64,000 bases of DNA from Pseudomonadota bacterium (GCA_023394965.1 JAEWZX010000013.1:146971-210970), one strand, 5' to 3'. Numbered from the stretch's first letter, positions 53,838 to 62,778 are shown. Numbers and translations: made by a program. The notes: generated from the sequence alone by a model not told the origin.

Positions 53838-55517
53838 ATGCGTATCGCAAAGCTTGCCATTGCCTGCGCTGCAGCAGCGATAATCGCCGGTTGTACTTCT
53901 ACGCAGGGGGGAAACGACATTGTCGTGACGGGCGCGCGGGCCGATGCATCGAATAACGAGAACGCTCCACCCCCTCCACCTCCTCCACCTGCACTGGCCG
54001 CCCCCCAGGCGATGATAGTGTCCGCCTCACGCGTCGCAAGCCAAGCGGCCCCGTCGGCATCGGAAGTGCCCGCCACCGACACCAGCTATCGGTATTTTCC
54101 GCCGGTCTTCGTGCCGACCCTGCCCAGCCGCGATCAGTATGACGGTGAAGAGGTGTCTTCGGTCAAAGTCGTTGCGAACGAACCGGTCTCCACCTTCTCG
54201 GTCGATGTCGATACGGGCGCCTACACCAATGCGCGCCGCTTTATTTCGGAAGGCCAGCTCCCACCCAAGGGCGCGGTGCGGACTGAAGAATTCGTCAACT
54301 ATTTCCGCTACGATTACACGCGGCCCGACAGCGTCGATCGACCCTTTACCGTCAACACCGATGTCGCGGTGAGCCCGTGGAATGCGAACGCGCGTCTCGT
54401 GCGGATCGGCCTCGCCGGCTACGAAATGCCTGAGCAGGAACGGCCGCCCGCAAATCTGGTCTTCCTCCTCGACGTATCGGGATCGATGGCCAGCCGCGAC
54501 AAACTGCCGCTGGTTAAAACGGCCATGCGTCAGCTCGCCGGGATGCTGACCGACAAGGACCGCGTTTCGATCGTCGTCTATGCCGGGGCGGCAGGGCTCG
54601 TGCTCGAACCCACTAACGACGAACGCAAGATCAAGGATGCGCTGAACCAGCTGGAAGCCGGTGGTTCGACCGCAGGCGGTGCCGGTATCGAACTGGCCTA
54701 TCGGGTGGCCGAAGCGAACCGGATCGAAGGCGGCGTCAATCGGGTGATCCTTGCCACCGATGGCGATTTCAACGTGGGCACGGCAGACCGGGATTCGCTG
54801 GTCGAACTCATCGAGAAGAAACGCAAAACCGGTGTTACATTATCGGTGCTGGGCTTTGGGCGCGGCAATCTGAACGATGCGATGATGGAACAGGTCGCCA
54901 ATAACGGAAACGGCAACTATTCCTACATCGACAGCGCACTGGAGGCCCGCAAGGTGCTGGGCGATGAAATGGGAGCGACCCTGTTCACCATCGCCAAGGA
55001 CGTGAAGATCCAGGTCGAATTCAATCCTGCAGTGGTCAGCCAATATCGCCTGGTGGGATATGAAAACCGCATTCTGCGCGAACAGGATTTCGACAACGAC
55101 GCCATCGATGCGGGCGATATCGGCGCCGGGCATCAGGTCACGGCAATTTATGAGGTCGTGCCGGTGGGCGCGAAGGGCTGGATTCCCGCACGCCGTTACG
55201 AAAACCAGCCGGATGCCAAGGCCAGCCAGCTTGCTGCGGAAGCGGCCTATATCAAGCTGCGCTACAAACGCCCGGATGGCGACAGATCGATGCTGATCAC
55301 CCGAACCCTGCCTGCTGCTTCGCTCAGGACCGCCGCTGTTCCAACCGGCGATTTCGCCTTCGCCACAGCCGTTGCCGCATTCGCACAGAAACTGCGCGGC
55401 GATGCCATGCTGTCCGATTATTCCTATGCCAGGATAGCCGCGCTGGCTGGCCCGCAGAGCGATTTCTGGCGCCAGGAATTCGTGCAACTGGTGAAGACGG
55501 CCGACGGCCTGGAATAG
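53838..55517 (+). CDS. von Willebrand factor A lipoprotein (YfbK-like)
   Basis: A 559-aa lipoprotein (MRIAKLAIACAAAAIIAGCT; lipid Cys19). After it, residues 27-34 read DIVVTGAR, a TonB-box-like motif, and 59-65 read MIVSASR, a weaker repeat; a Pro-rich linker lies between. An N-terminal YfbK-type domain follows (VSTFSVDVDTGAYTNARRFI, VRTEEFVNYFRYDY). The VWA domain has MIDAS D212-V-S-G-S plus ATDGDFNVG, and a DUF3520-like C-terminus follows. VWA proteins bind metal and protein partners at the envelope. It begins an envelope cluster with OmpA and other genes. Confidence 0.88.
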   Translation: MRIAKLAIACAAAAIIAGCTSTQGGNDIVVTGARADASNNENAPPPPPPPPALAAPQAMIVSASRVASQAAPSASEVPATDTSYRYFPPVFVPTLPSRDQYDGEEVSSVKVVANEPVSTFSVDVDTGAYTNARRFISEGQLPPKGAVRTEEFVNYFRYDYTRPDSVDRPFTVNTDVAVSPWNANARLVRIGLAGYEMPEQERPPANLVFLLDVSGSMASRDKLPLVKTAMRQLAGMLTDKDRVSIVVYAGAAGLVLEPTNDERKIKDALNQLEAGGSTAGGAGIELAYRVAEANRIEGGVNRVILATDGDFNVGTADRDSLVELIEKKRKTGVTLSVLGFGRGNLNDAMMEQVANNGNGNYSYIDSALEARKVLGDEMGATLFTIAKDVKIQVEFNPAVVSQYRLVGYENRILREQDFDNDAIDAGDIGAGHQVTAIYEVVPVGAKGWIPARRYENQPDAKASQLAAEAAYIKLRYKRPDGDRSMLITRTLPAASLRTAAVPTGDFAFATAVAAFAQKLRGDAMLSDYSYARIAALAGPQSDFWRQEFVQLVKTADGLE

Positions 55518-55538
55518 TCTCCTTGGCAGGGGGGGCGG

Positions 55539-56300
55539 ATGATGGCTAAGAGCCACACCATGCCGCTACGCCCGCCCCTCGCCATTTTCGCCGGAGCCGT
55601 TCTAACCGGTCTCAGCGCCTATGTGCTGGCCGAACCCGTGGCACCGGGCTTTATCGAAGGCTTGGAACAGCGCTCTGCCACCGCAATTGCCGAAGCGGGC
55701 GGAACGGGTGTAACCGCGCGTTTCGCCACCGATAGCGGAATGCCCACGCGCCACCCCATGCTGTCCGGGGGCAAAGGCTTGGACGAGGGGACCAGGGCAA
55801 AGGTTGCTCAGGCGGTATATGCCGTGCCGGGTGTCGGCGGCGTGAGGTGGAGCGACGGTTCAAGCCGCGCGGTAAGCCGTGAACAGGTGTTCCAGCCCCT
55901 GCATTGTCAGGAGGATGTGGAAGGCTTGCTTCGCACCAGATCCATTCGTTTCGATGAAGCCAGCACGGTTCTGCTTCCCGCCAGTCACGTCCTCATCGAC
56001 GAGGTCGCCGAAGCTTTGCGGCCATGCCTTGGCTCGGTCATCGCCGTTATCGGCCATACCGATCAGCAGGGCCCGGACGAAGCGAACCTCGCTCTCAGTA
56101 TCGAACGCGCGCGCGTGGTTCGCGAAGCGCTGGTTCGCCGAGGGATTCCACGCGATGGATTGCAGGCCAGCGGAGTGGGTTCACGCCAGCCGGTCGAAGG
56201 CCTGAATCCCAGCGATCCGGCCAATCGCCGCATCGAATTTTCCGTCATCCGTACCGAACCGGTCCGTCCCACCCCCGTCGACACGCCAGGAGCACGCTGA
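55539..56300 (+). CDS. OmpA family protein with N-terminal BON-like region
   Basis: A 253-aa envelope protein. An N-terminal signal anchor (ALTGL-type helix PPLAIFAGAVLTGLSAYVLA) precedes a BON-like segment (TAIAEAGGTGVTARFATDSG, AVYAVPGVGGVRWSDG). The C-terminal OmpA domain (about 125-235) has RFDEASTVLLPASHVLIDEV, IAVIGHTDQQGPDEANLALS and NRRIEFSVI, whose Asp and Arg bind peptidoglycan diaminopimelate. It may link the inner membrane to the cell wall. The next gene starts one base after its stop, so the 30-aa peptide is probably coupled. Confidence 0.88.
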   Translation: MMAKSHTMPLRPPLAIFAGAVLTGLSAYVLAEPVAPGFIEGLEQRSATAIAEAGGTGVTARFATDSGMPTRHPMLSGGKGLDEGTRAKVAQAVYAVPGVGGVRWSDGSSRAVSREQVFQPLHCQEDVEGLLRTRSIRFDEASTVLLPASHVLIDEVAEALRPCLGSVIAVIGHTDQQGPDEANLALSIERARVVREALVRRGIPRDGLQASGVGSRQPVEGLNPSDPANRRIEFSVIRTEPVRPTPVDTPGAR

Positions 56301-56301
56301 C

Positions 56302-56394
56302 ATGCCGCTGTGGTCCGAACTCGCCGCGCTGATGATCTTCGCCTATGGGGCAGGAATCGGCATCGGCTGGGTCCTGTGGGGCCGGCACGACTAA
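56302..56394 (+). CDS. 30-aa membrane microprotein
   Basis: ATG 56302 opens MPLWSELAALMIFAYGAGIG, then IGWVLWGRHD and TAA at 56392-56394. It is almost wholly one membrane helix with a short charged end (GRHD). AGGAG (56288-56292) lies 9 bases ahead of the ATG. It is tucked between the OmpA stop, one base upstream, and the helix-hairpin-helix gene, 15 bases downstream. The packing and ribosome site argue that it is real, although no family is recognised. Confidence 0.65.
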   Translation: MPLWSELAALMIFAYGAGIGIGWVLWGRHD

Positions 56395-56409
56395 TGCGAG
56401 GAATACCCA

Positions 56410-56913
56410 ATGACTGAATTGCTCCAGACCTATTGGCCCCTGATCGTTGCGGCACTCGTGGTCGGCCTCGTCATCGCCTGGTATATGTTCAGCGCTTCAC
56501 GCAAGACGCGGGTGACTGGCACGAACCGCGATGTGCTGGATGAAGGAGCCGCCCCTGCAGAACGCAACAAGGCACTGATCGACAGCGCCCCGGCTGCAAC
56601 GCCCGCGCAACCTGCGCCGACGCCGGTCCCGGCACCAGCTCCCGCCTCAAATACGGCCCCAACCACATCGGCGGGGGACGATCTCACCCGAATCAAGGGC
56701 CTCGGGCCGAAGCTCTCCGCCACCCTGCAAGAGATGGGCATCACCACCTTCGCCCAGATCGCGGCATGGGATGATGCGGAAATCGATCGCGTGGATGCCA
56801 GTCTGGGCCGTTTCCAGGGTCGCATCCGGCGCGACAGCTGGGTGGAGCAGGCGAAACTTCTGTCCGTCGGAGATGAAGCAGGATTCGTCGAACGCTACGG
56901 CAAGCTCTCCTAA
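56410..56913 (+). CDS. membrane-anchored helix-hairpin-helix protein
   Basis: A 167-aa protein. A single TM helix (YWPLIVAALVVGLVIAWYMF) is followed by a Pro/Ala-rich linker (about 55-85). A C-terminal helix-hairpin-helix domain follows: DLTRIKGLGPKLSATLQEMG, then ITTFAQIAAWDDAEIDRVDA and RIRRDSWVEQAKLL. This IKGLGP pattern is the RpL21/NADH-ubiquinone-type HhH found in several envelope or DNA-related proteins. DNA binding is possible but the domain may be a protein interface. It follows the OmpA and 30-aa genes in one run. Confidence 0.85.
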   Translation: MTELLQTYWPLIVAALVVGLVIAWYMFSASRKTRVTGTNRDVLDEGAAPAERNKALIDSAPAATPAQPAPTPVPAPAPASNTAPTTSAGDDLTRIKGLGPKLSATLQEMGITTFAQIAAWDDAEIDRVDASLGRFQGRIRRDSWVEQAKLLSVGDEAGFVERYGKLS

Positions 56914-56977
56914 GATTCGGAACAAACAGGTTTTTGCGGTATTCTTGTACTCGGGGCCGAACTCGAGGAGAGCAAGG

Positions 56978-57340
56978 ATGGGACAGCAGTTACGTGTGCT
57001 CGTTGCCGAAGATGAATTCATAATCGGTTGCGATCTGTGTCGCACCGTCGAAGAAGCCGGTTATCTTGTCGAGGGGCCTTTCGAAGACCTGTCATCGACG
57101 ATGCTGGCATATCAAAAGCACAAGCCCGACCTCGCCATCTTGGACGTCCAGCTCGAAGACGGAATAGTCTATCCGCTGGCGGAACAGATGATGGCTGAAA
57201 ACGTGCCGGTCATTTTCCATTCTGGCGAAATGACTCCCGACGAAGTGGCCCGGCGCTTTCCCAGCGCGCTTGCTCTTGCCAAACCCTGTCCGCCTGCCGA
57301 AGTCATCGATTCGATACACCGCGTGACAAATCCCGACTGA
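56978..57340 (+). CDS. single-domain response regulator
   Basis: A 120-aa CheY-like receiver with no output domain. The acidic pocket is AEDE (10-13), the phospho-acceptor is Asp56 in LAILDVQLEDG, Ser follows in FHSGE, and Lys in LALAKPCPP completes the set. All catalytic residues are intact. AGGAGAGCAAGG leads to ATG 56978. Single-domain regulators act by binding a partner or passing phosphate. No histidine kinase is adjacent. It follows the helix-hairpin-helix gene by 64 bases, so co-transcription is possible. Confidence 0.9.
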   Translation: MGQQLRVLVAEDEFIIGCDLCRTVEEAGYLVEGPFEDLSSTMLAYQKHKPDLAILDVQLEDGIVYPLAEQMMAENVPVIFHSGEMTPDEVARRFPSALALAKPCPPAEVIDSIHRVTNPD

Positions 57341-57499
57341 TTGCTGCCCAGCTGTGGCGGTGACTTTCGCGCACGCTCGCCGTGTGGGTGGCGGGGGGCG
57401 ATAAGTCCATCTGCGCATAGATATCGGGCCACGCTTGCCCCACCTCTTGCTCCCGGCGTGCAACCCTGTCAGTGGCAGGTTCGTAACAGAGGAGACTAC

Positions 57500-58684
57500 A
57501 TGGCCGGAATGGTGCCTTTCGCCTGGGAAGATCCCTTCAACCTCGACGATCAACTGACCGAGGAAGAGCGGATGATCCGCGATGCCGCCCATGCTTTTGC
57601 GCAGGGGGAATTGCAGCCGCGGGTGATCGAAAATTTTTCCAAGGAAGTCGATGATCCCGAGCTGTTCCCGATGATGGGCGAAGCCGGACTTCTGGGTGCC
57701 ACTGTTCCCGAAGAATATGGCGGTGCGGGTGCAAGCTATGTCGCTTACGGCCTGATCGCGCGCGAGATTGAACGGGTCGATTCCGGCTATCGTTCGATGG
57801 CCTCGGTCCAGTCCAGCCTCGTGATGTTCCCCATCTTCGAATACGGGAGCGAGGAACAGCGCAGGAAATACCTTCCCGGTCTCGCCAGCGGCCAGCTGAT
57901 CGGCTGCTTCGGCCTGACCGAACCCGACGCCGGCAGCGATCCGGGTGGCATGAAGACTACGGCCAAGAAAGTGGACGGCGGCTACGTCCTGTCCGGTTCG
58001 AAAACGTGGATTTCGAACGCGCCCTTTGCGGACGTCTTCGTCGTCTGGGCGAAGAGCGAGGCGCATGGCGGCGCCATTCGCGGCTTTGTGCTTGAAAAAG
58101 GCATGAAAGGTCTTTCCGCACCCAAGATCGAAGGCAAGCTTTCGCTGCGCGCATCCACCACCGGCATGATCGTGATGGACGAAGTCGAAGTTGGCGAAGA
58201 CGCATTGCTGCCCGAAGTACAGGGCCTGAAGGGGCCGTTCGGCTGCCTCAACCGTGCGCGCTACGGCATCAGCTGGGGTGCGATGGGCGCGGCGGAATTC
58301 TGCCTTCATGCCGCACGCCAATATGGTCTCGACCGGCACCAGTTCGGCGTGCCGCTGGCCAGCAAGCAGCTCTACCAGCTCAAGCTTGCCGACATGGTGA
58401 CCGAAATCGCGCTGGGTCTGCAATCGTCCCTGCGCGTCGGCCGCCTCATGGATGACGGCAAGTTCGCGCCGGAAATGATCAGCATCGTCAAGCGCAACAA
58501 TGTCGGCAAGGCGCTCGATATCGCGCGCAAATCGCGTGACATGCACGGCGGCAACGGAATTTCCGAAGAATATCAGGTGATCCGCCACATGATGAACCTG
58601 GAAACGGTGAACACTTACGAAGGCACGCATGATGTCCATGCGCTGATCCTGGGCCGCGCCATTACCGGGATCGCCGCCTTCTGA
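57500..58684 (+). CDS. gcdH: glutaryl-CoA dehydrogenase
   Basis: GcdH oxidises and decarboxylates glutaryl-CoA to crotonyl-CoA in lysine, tryptophan and aromatic degradation, using FAD and an electron-transfer flavoprotein. ATG 57500 ([20 protein letters not shown]) gives 394 aa. [76 protein letters not shown] and [19 protein letters not shown] with the catalytic Glu are close to known GcdH. The sequence upstream in frame to 57341 is not family-like. It appears monocistronic. Confidence 0.94.
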   Translation: MAGMVPFAWEDPFNLDDQLTEEERMIRDAAHAFAQGELQPRVIENFSKEVDDPELFPMMGEAGLLGATVPEEYGGAGASYVAYGLIAREIERVDSGYRSMASVQSSLVMFPIFEYGSEEQRRKYLPGLASGQLIGCFGLTEPDAGSDPGGMKTTAKKVDGGYVLSGSKTWISNAPFADVFVVWAKSEAHGGAIRGFVLEKGMKGLSAPKIEGKLSLRASTTGMIVMDEVEVGEDALLPEVQGLKGPFGCLNRARYGISWGAMGAAEFCLHAARQYGLDRHQFGVPLASKQLYQLKLADMVTEIALGLQSSLRVGRLMDDGKFAPEMISIVKRNNVGKALDIARKSRDMHGGNGISEEYQVIRHMMNLETVNTYEGTHDVHALILGRAITGIAAF

Positions 58685-58883
58685 TGGGCTGGGCGACGCA
58701 GGTGGTGTCCTACACGGGTGCGGTATGGCATGAAACGGCCATGCCTGCCGCCCGCCCCCAGTCGCCGACCGTCCGTTTCACGAGCCGCCGGGGGCAGCGC
58801 ACTTTTTTGCGCCTGGACTGTGTAACACCCGGTCCATGTCGTGAACCCGCCCTCCGTCGATCCAACACAGCAGGACACACCGC

Positions 58884-59528
58884 ATGATCCGCCTGCACGG
58901 CTATTATCGCTCCTCCACCAGCTATCGCCTGCGTATTGCGCTGGAACTGAAGGGCCTGGACTTCGAATATGTGCCGGTGAACCTGCTCGCTTCGGAACAG
59001 AAGGGCGCAGCCTTCACCGGCCGCAACCCCTTCGGCTCGGTCCCGATGCTGGAAGTCGACGGCAAGGACTATGTGCAGTCGATGGCGCAGATCGAATGGC
59101 TGGACGAAGCCTATCGTGAACGGCTTCTGCTGCCGACTGATATCCATGATCGCTATCTGGCGCGCGAACTGGCCTATGCCATCGCGACCGAGTTGCACGC
59201 CCCGCTGAACCTGCCGGTGCTGAAATATCTCGCCAGTGAATATGGCAAGTCGCAGGACGAGATCGGCGAATGGTACCGCCACTGGCTCGCGCGCACACTC
59301 GACCCGCTGGAAGCGCGGCTGGCGCAGATCGGCAGCGCCGACTTCCTGTTCGACGAACCGGGCTTTTTCGAAGTCTGCCTGCTGCCGCAGGTCTATAATG
59401 CGCGCCGCTTCGCTTTCGATTTCAGTGACAAGCCCCATATCGAGAGAATCGAGGCCGCCTGCCTGGCCTTGCCCGAATTCCAGCGCGCCCACCCGGACGC
59501 GCAACCCGACAATCCCGAGAGGACCTGA
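58884..59528 (+). CDS. maiA: maleylacetoacetate isomerase
   Basis: MaiA is a glutathione-dependent zeta-class GST that isomerises maleylacetoacetate to fumarylacetoacetate in tyrosine and homogentisate breakdown. The 214-aa protein starts MIRLHGYYRSSTSYRLRIAL, with the SSTSYR catalytic motif typical of zeta GSTs. FTGRNPFGSVPMLEVDG and a helical C-terminal domain with LPQVYNARRFAFDF follow. It is 5 bases from a fumarylacetoacetase family gene, the next enzyme in the same pathway. The homogentisate dioxygenase gene is not in the window. Confidence 0.93.
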   Translation: MIRLHGYYRSSTSYRLRIALELKGLDFEYVPVNLLASEQKGAAFTGRNPFGSVPMLEVDGKDYVQSMAQIEWLDEAYRERLLLPTDIHDRYLARELAYAIATELHAPLNLPVLKYLASEYGKSQDEIGEWYRHWLARTLDPLEARLAQIGSADFLFDEPGFFEVCLLPQVYNARRFAFDFSDKPHIERIEAACLALPEFQRAHPDAQPDNPERT

Positions 59529-59533
59529 CAGAC

Positions 59534-60544
59534 ATGAAGCTCGCAACACTCAAGGACGGCACTCGCGACGGCAAGCTGGTGGTCGTGTCGAAAGACCTCA
59601 CGCGCTACTGCCCTGCCGACAATATCGCCCCGACATTGCAGGCCGCACTCGACAATTGGGAAGAGATCGCGCCAAAGCTCGAAGCGCTTTATACCGACGT
59701 CCAGCATGAAGCCGTCCCATGCGAGCGGTTTCATGAACGCGAAGCGCATTCACCGTTGCCGCGCGCCTTTCAGTGGGCCGACGGTTCGGCCTATATCAAC
59801 CACGTCGAACTGGTGCGCAAAGCCCGCGGTGCCGAAGTACCCGAAAGCTTTTACCACGACCCGCTGATGTATCAGGGCGGCAGCGACAACTTCCTTGCCC
59901 CGCGTGACGACATCCCTCTTAAAGACACCAGCTGGGGCTGCGACATGGAAGGCGAAATCGCCGTTGTGACCGACGATGTGCCGATGGGTATATCGAAGGA
60001 CGATGCCGCCAGCCACATCAAGCTGGTCATGCTGGTCAACGATGTATCCCTGCGCGGCCTGATCCCGGGCGAACTGGCCAAGGGGTTCGGCTTCTTCCAG
60101 TCAAAGCCCGCCAGCGCGTTCAGCCCGGTTGCCGTCACCCCGGACGAACTTGGCGATGCCTGGCAGGGCAGCGTCATCCATCTACCGCTGATGGTGGATT
60201 ACAATGGCGATCCTTTCGGTCGGGCCAATGCCGGGGTCGATGCGACCTTCAGCCTCGCCGATCTGGTGGCCCATGCTGCCAAGACCCGCGATCTTGGTGC
60301 CGGGACGATCATCGGATCGGGCACCGTGTCCAATCAGGATGAAAATGGCGGCGCGGGCAAACCCGTTGCCGATGGCGGCCTGGGCTACAGCTGCATCGCC
60401 GAAATCCGCATGATCGAAACCATCGCCGATGGCGAAGCGAAAACGCGCTTCATGGCCCCGGGTGACACCGTCCGCATCGAAATGCGCGATGCAGAAGGCC
60501 ACTCGATCTTCGGCGCGATCGAACAGAAGGTCGTCGACGCCTGA
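59534..60544 (+). CDS. fumarylacetoacetate hydrolase family protein
   Basis: A 336-aa FAH-family enzyme. The N-terminal domain (MKLATLKDGTRDGKLVVVSK) precedes the metal-binding core: EVPESFYHDPLMYQGGSDNF, WGCDMEGEIAVVTDDVPMG, VMLVNDVSLRGLIPGE and GFGFFQSKPASAFSPVAVT. GSGTVSNQDENGGAG and the late GDTVRIEMRDAEGHSIFGAI complete it. The length and MaiA linkage favour fumarylacetoacetase, the final step of tyrosine catabolism (fumarate plus acetoacetate). The subgroup is shorter than the roughly 420-aa animal type, so a related acylpyruvase is possible. Likely co-transcribed with maiA. Confidence 0.88.
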   Translation: MKLATLKDGTRDGKLVVVSKDLTRYCPADNIAPTLQAALDNWEEIAPKLEALYTDVQHEAVPCERFHEREAHSPLPRAFQWADGSAYINHVELVRKARGAEVPESFYHDPLMYQGGSDNFLAPRDDIPLKDTSWGCDMEGEIAVVTDDVPMGISKDDAASHIKLVMLVNDVSLRGLIPGELAKGFGFFQSKPASAFSPVAVTPDELGDAWQGSVIHLPLMVDYNGDPFGRANAGVDATFSLADLVAHAAKTRDLGAGTIIGSGTVSNQDENGGAGKPVADGGLGYSCIAEIRMIETIADGEAKTRFMAPGDTVRIEMRDAEGHSIFGAIEQKVVDA

Positions 60545-60595
60545 TCACCATACGTGTGGGTGCGGTGCCGGGAGGCCCTGCACCGATGGCCAGTG

Positions 60596-61090
60596 TCAGC
60601 GCTGCGACTGTTCTATAAACTCGGCATTTGCGCGCTTGTTGTGAGCGTCGATCAGCGTCTCTCCATCACTCACGAGATCGGCCAGTGTCTGGGCGCGCAA
60701 CGAGCCTCGCCACGCCTCCTCCGCGGCAAGCATGCGTGATTTGATGAAACAATCCGCTTTATAGACACACGGGTCTTTGGATTTCCCTGGCCCTCGCCGA
60801 CGTATTTCGCGGCAAACGAACGCCGGTTCGCTCCCGTCTATGGCTTCGACAATATCGAGAAGAGTGATGTCCAAAGGTTTACGCGACAGGCGATAGCCTC
60901 CGCGCGGGCCCGGCAGCGCTTCTATTACGCCTGCCGCAACCAAGGCGCGCAGATGCTTCAGCAGATAGGATTCCGACACTCCGTAGAGTTCGGCAAGAGC
61001 CTTACCCGGCAGAACCTTGCTTTCATGCAATCCTGTGAGCGTCAACGCGCAATGCAGCGCCGCCTCAACTCCATCACTTAATCGCCGCAT
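60596..61090 (-). CDS. Rrf2 family transcriptional regulator
   Basis: A 164-aa winged-helix repressor. ATG 61090 (MRRLSDGVEAALHCALTLTG) is the family start; an upstream extension from 61129 is less likely. The HTH is KALAELYGVSESYLLKHLRA with wing PGPRGGYRLSRKP. Three cysteines, C93, C108 and C114, are placed as in Fe-S-binding Rrf2 proteins such as NsrR and IscR, suggesting sensing of iron, NO or oxygen. It is divergent from an AhpD-like/DoxX pair across a 27-bp palindrome that is a likely operator. Confidence 0.9.
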   Translation of the reverse strand: MRRLSDGVEAALHCALTLTGLHESKVLPGKALAELYGVSESYLLKHLRALVAAGVIEALPGPRGGYRLSRKPLDITLLDIVEAIDGSEPAFVCREIRRRGPGKSKDPCVYKADCFIKSRMLAAEEAWRGSLRAQTLADLVSDGETLIDAHNKRANAEFIEQSQR

Positions 61091-61134
61091 TCCATTTCCT
61101 CGTACCCGATTGCCGCCCGGGCTTTCCAAGCCTT

Positions 61135-61161
61135 AATCATGGATATATATTATCGATGATT
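61135..61161. promoter_or_regulatory. 27-bp imperfect palindrome, candidate Rrf2 operator
   Basis: AATCAT (61135-61140) and ATGATT (61156-61161) flank a central dyad, GATAT...TTATC. Ten of the thirteen half-site positions are symmetric. It lies between the divergent Rrf2 and AhpD-like start codons, 30-40 bases from the latter. Confidence 0.6.
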
Positions 61162-61190
61162 CGCTGCCAACCCATCAGGAGTAACAGGTC

Positions 61191-61688
61191 ATGCAAACCA
61201 GGATGAACATCGCCAAGCTGGCTCCCGACCTCTATCGGGCCGTCGCCGCGCTTGACGGGGCCGTCAAGAAATCCGGCCTCGGCAGCCGCTACCTGCATAT
61301 CGTCAAGCTGCGCGCCTCGCAGATCAATGGCTGCGCATACTGCGTCGATCTTCATGTAAAGGAAGCGCTGGCCGACGGATTAGACCCGCAGATGCTCCAT
61401 CTCATTTCGGTCTGGCGAGAATCCCCCTTCTTCGACGACAAGGACCGCGCTGCACTCGAATGGACCGAAAGCGTCACGCTCGCGGCTGAAACCGGCATTC
61501 CCGACGAGGCATATCAGACGGTGCGCGCCGTGTTTTCCGACGTGGAGGTCGCACAGCTCACGATAGCTATCGGCACAATCAATATCTGGAATCGCATCGC
61601 AGTCAGTTCTCGGCTGATACATCCAGTTGCGGAGGACGGGCCGTCCCCCAGGACATCTGCCGACACCACATCGCACAGGTCAACATGA
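61191..61688 (+). CDS. carboxymuconolactone decarboxylase / AhpD-like protein
   Basis: A 165-aa CMD-family protein. The redox motif is C48-A-Y-C51-V-D-L-H55, the AhpD-like CxxC plus His arrangement used as a peroxidase or thiol reductant. RASQINGCAYCVDLHVKEAL, then WRESPFFDDKDRAALEWTES and LTIAIGTINIWNRIAVSSRL follow. It likely reduces peroxide or acts as a thiol protein. The stop overlaps the DoxX-like gene (ATGA), and the Rrf2 gene is divergent, so it is probably induced by redox or nitrosative stress. Confidence 0.9.
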   Translation: MQTRMNIAKLAPDLYRAVAALDGAVKKSGLGSRYLHIVKLRASQINGCAYCVDLHVKEALADGLDPQMLHLISVWRESPFFDDKDRAALEWTESVTLAAETGIPDEAYQTVRAVFSDVEVAQLTIAIGTINIWNRIAVSSRLIHPVAEDGPSPRTSADTTSHRST

Positions 61689-62137
61689 CAGAAGGCCCAA
61701 AAGGAACCGCCCCCCTGCCGGCGCAGACCACGGCGTTCAGTCTGTTTGCACGGATCGCGCTTGCGGCAGCCTACCTTTCCGCCTGTGCCGACCGTTTCGG
61801 CCTCTGGGGCCAGCCCGGCACCCCAGGTGTGGATTGGGGTGACATGTCGAACTTCACCATCGCCACTGCGGCACTTGCGCCCTATCTGCCTCAGCCATTA
61901 TTTTCCGTCACGGCATGGGTGGTCACGCTTCTCGAGATCGTTCTGGCAATCAGCCTCATCACCGGTGTGCAGCTTAGGCTTGCCAGCCTTGTCAGCGCAG
62001 TTCTGCTCGCGATATTCGCGGTTTCCATGGCTGTTTTTCTCGGCCCCAAATTCCCTCTCAATTACAGCGTTCTCACCGCCTCAGCATGTTCCTTGCTACT
62101 ATATGGGCAGGTCAGGACATACGGGACGACGGCTTGA
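61685..62137 (+). CDS. DoxX-like membrane protein
   Basis: A 150-aa four-helix membrane protein: TTAFSLFARIALAAAYLSAC, TAWVVTLLEIVLAISLITG, LRLASLVSAVLLAIFAVSMA and LNYSVLTASACSLLLYG. The layout matches DoxX/SURF4-like small proteins, which are often found with AhpD-like and redox genes. ATG 61685 overlaps the upstream stop, so the two are co-translated. The role is unknown; a redox-linked membrane function is inferred from neighbours. Confidence 0.85.
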   Translation: MTEGPKGTAPLPAQTTAFSLFARIALAAAYLSACADRFGLWGQPGTPGVDWGDMSNFTIATAALAPYLPQPLFSVTAWVVTLLEIVLAISLITGVQLRLASLVSAVLLAIFAVSMAVFLGPKFPLNYSVLTASACSLLLYGQVRTYGTTA

Positions 62138-62343
62138 TCCATCAGGAAACACTAATCCGACTCACCGACCATGGCACCTCAGCCAACCAGCCACAGCATC
62201 TTGAGCGATTGGCCTACGGGCGGGGCTGCGGCGCTACGCATGTGCCTCCCTGAAAACGCCAGCAATGTGATGACCTATCGCCTTTGGCGACGATCCAATC
62301 CCGATCAGGGCAACAACGTCGAAGCTAAAGCCCTGCCAGACAA

Positions 62344-62778
62344 TCAATCGTCCTGATTCTGGCGCTTCATTTCGTCTTCACGCGCATGCATGTCACGCCA
62401 CAGCTTTTCCGTGCCCGCCTCCCGAGCATTGTTCACGAACTGCGAGGCCACCAGCCAGCCCTTGATTGGTCGAAGCGGCAGGAGGCATCCGATAGCCATC
62501 AGTGGTATCGCTATCGCGAGCAAAACGAGAAGCGGAAGCTCCAGTGAAACCTGCAGCCAGACGATAAAAAACAGGAGTGGGAACGCCACGAATGTCAGCG
62601 AAAAGAAGGCCGGGCCGTCATCCGGTGAGGCGAAACGATAATCGAGATCGCACACCTCGCAGCGATCTTTGACTTTCAGCCAAGACTTGAACATCTTGCC
62701 TTCACCGCATCGCGGACAAAGACCTTGCCATCCGGATTTGAAAATCCAGGCAGTCTTTTCGCTGTCGTCAAGTTCCAT
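62344..62778 (-). CDS. DUF983 membrane protein
   Basis: A 144-aa protein. ATG 62778 (MELDDSEKTAWIF) is preferred over a TTG at 62790. The N-terminal cytoplasmic part has a zinc-ribbon-like pair: CPRCGEGKMF and CEVCDLDYRF. Two hydrophobic helices follow (PAFFSLTFVAFPLLFFIVWLQ and LPLLVLLAIAIPLMAIGCLL). DUF983 proteins are common near cytochrome oxidase assembly genes in alphaproteobacteria, but their function is not established. It is not next to such genes here. Confidence 0.88.
   Translation of the reverse strand: MELDDSEKTAWIFKSGWQGLCPRCGEGKMFKSWLKVKDRCEVCDLDYRFASPDDGPAFFSLTFVAFPLLFFIVWLQVSLELPLLVLLAIAIPLMAIGCLLPLRPIKGWLVASQFVNNAREAGTEKLWRDMHAREDEMKRQNQDD

Noticed and set aside
62171..62356. 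61-codon plus-strand frame between DoxX and DUF983
   Set aside because: No ribosome site or recognisable features; it runs into the DUF983 3' end.
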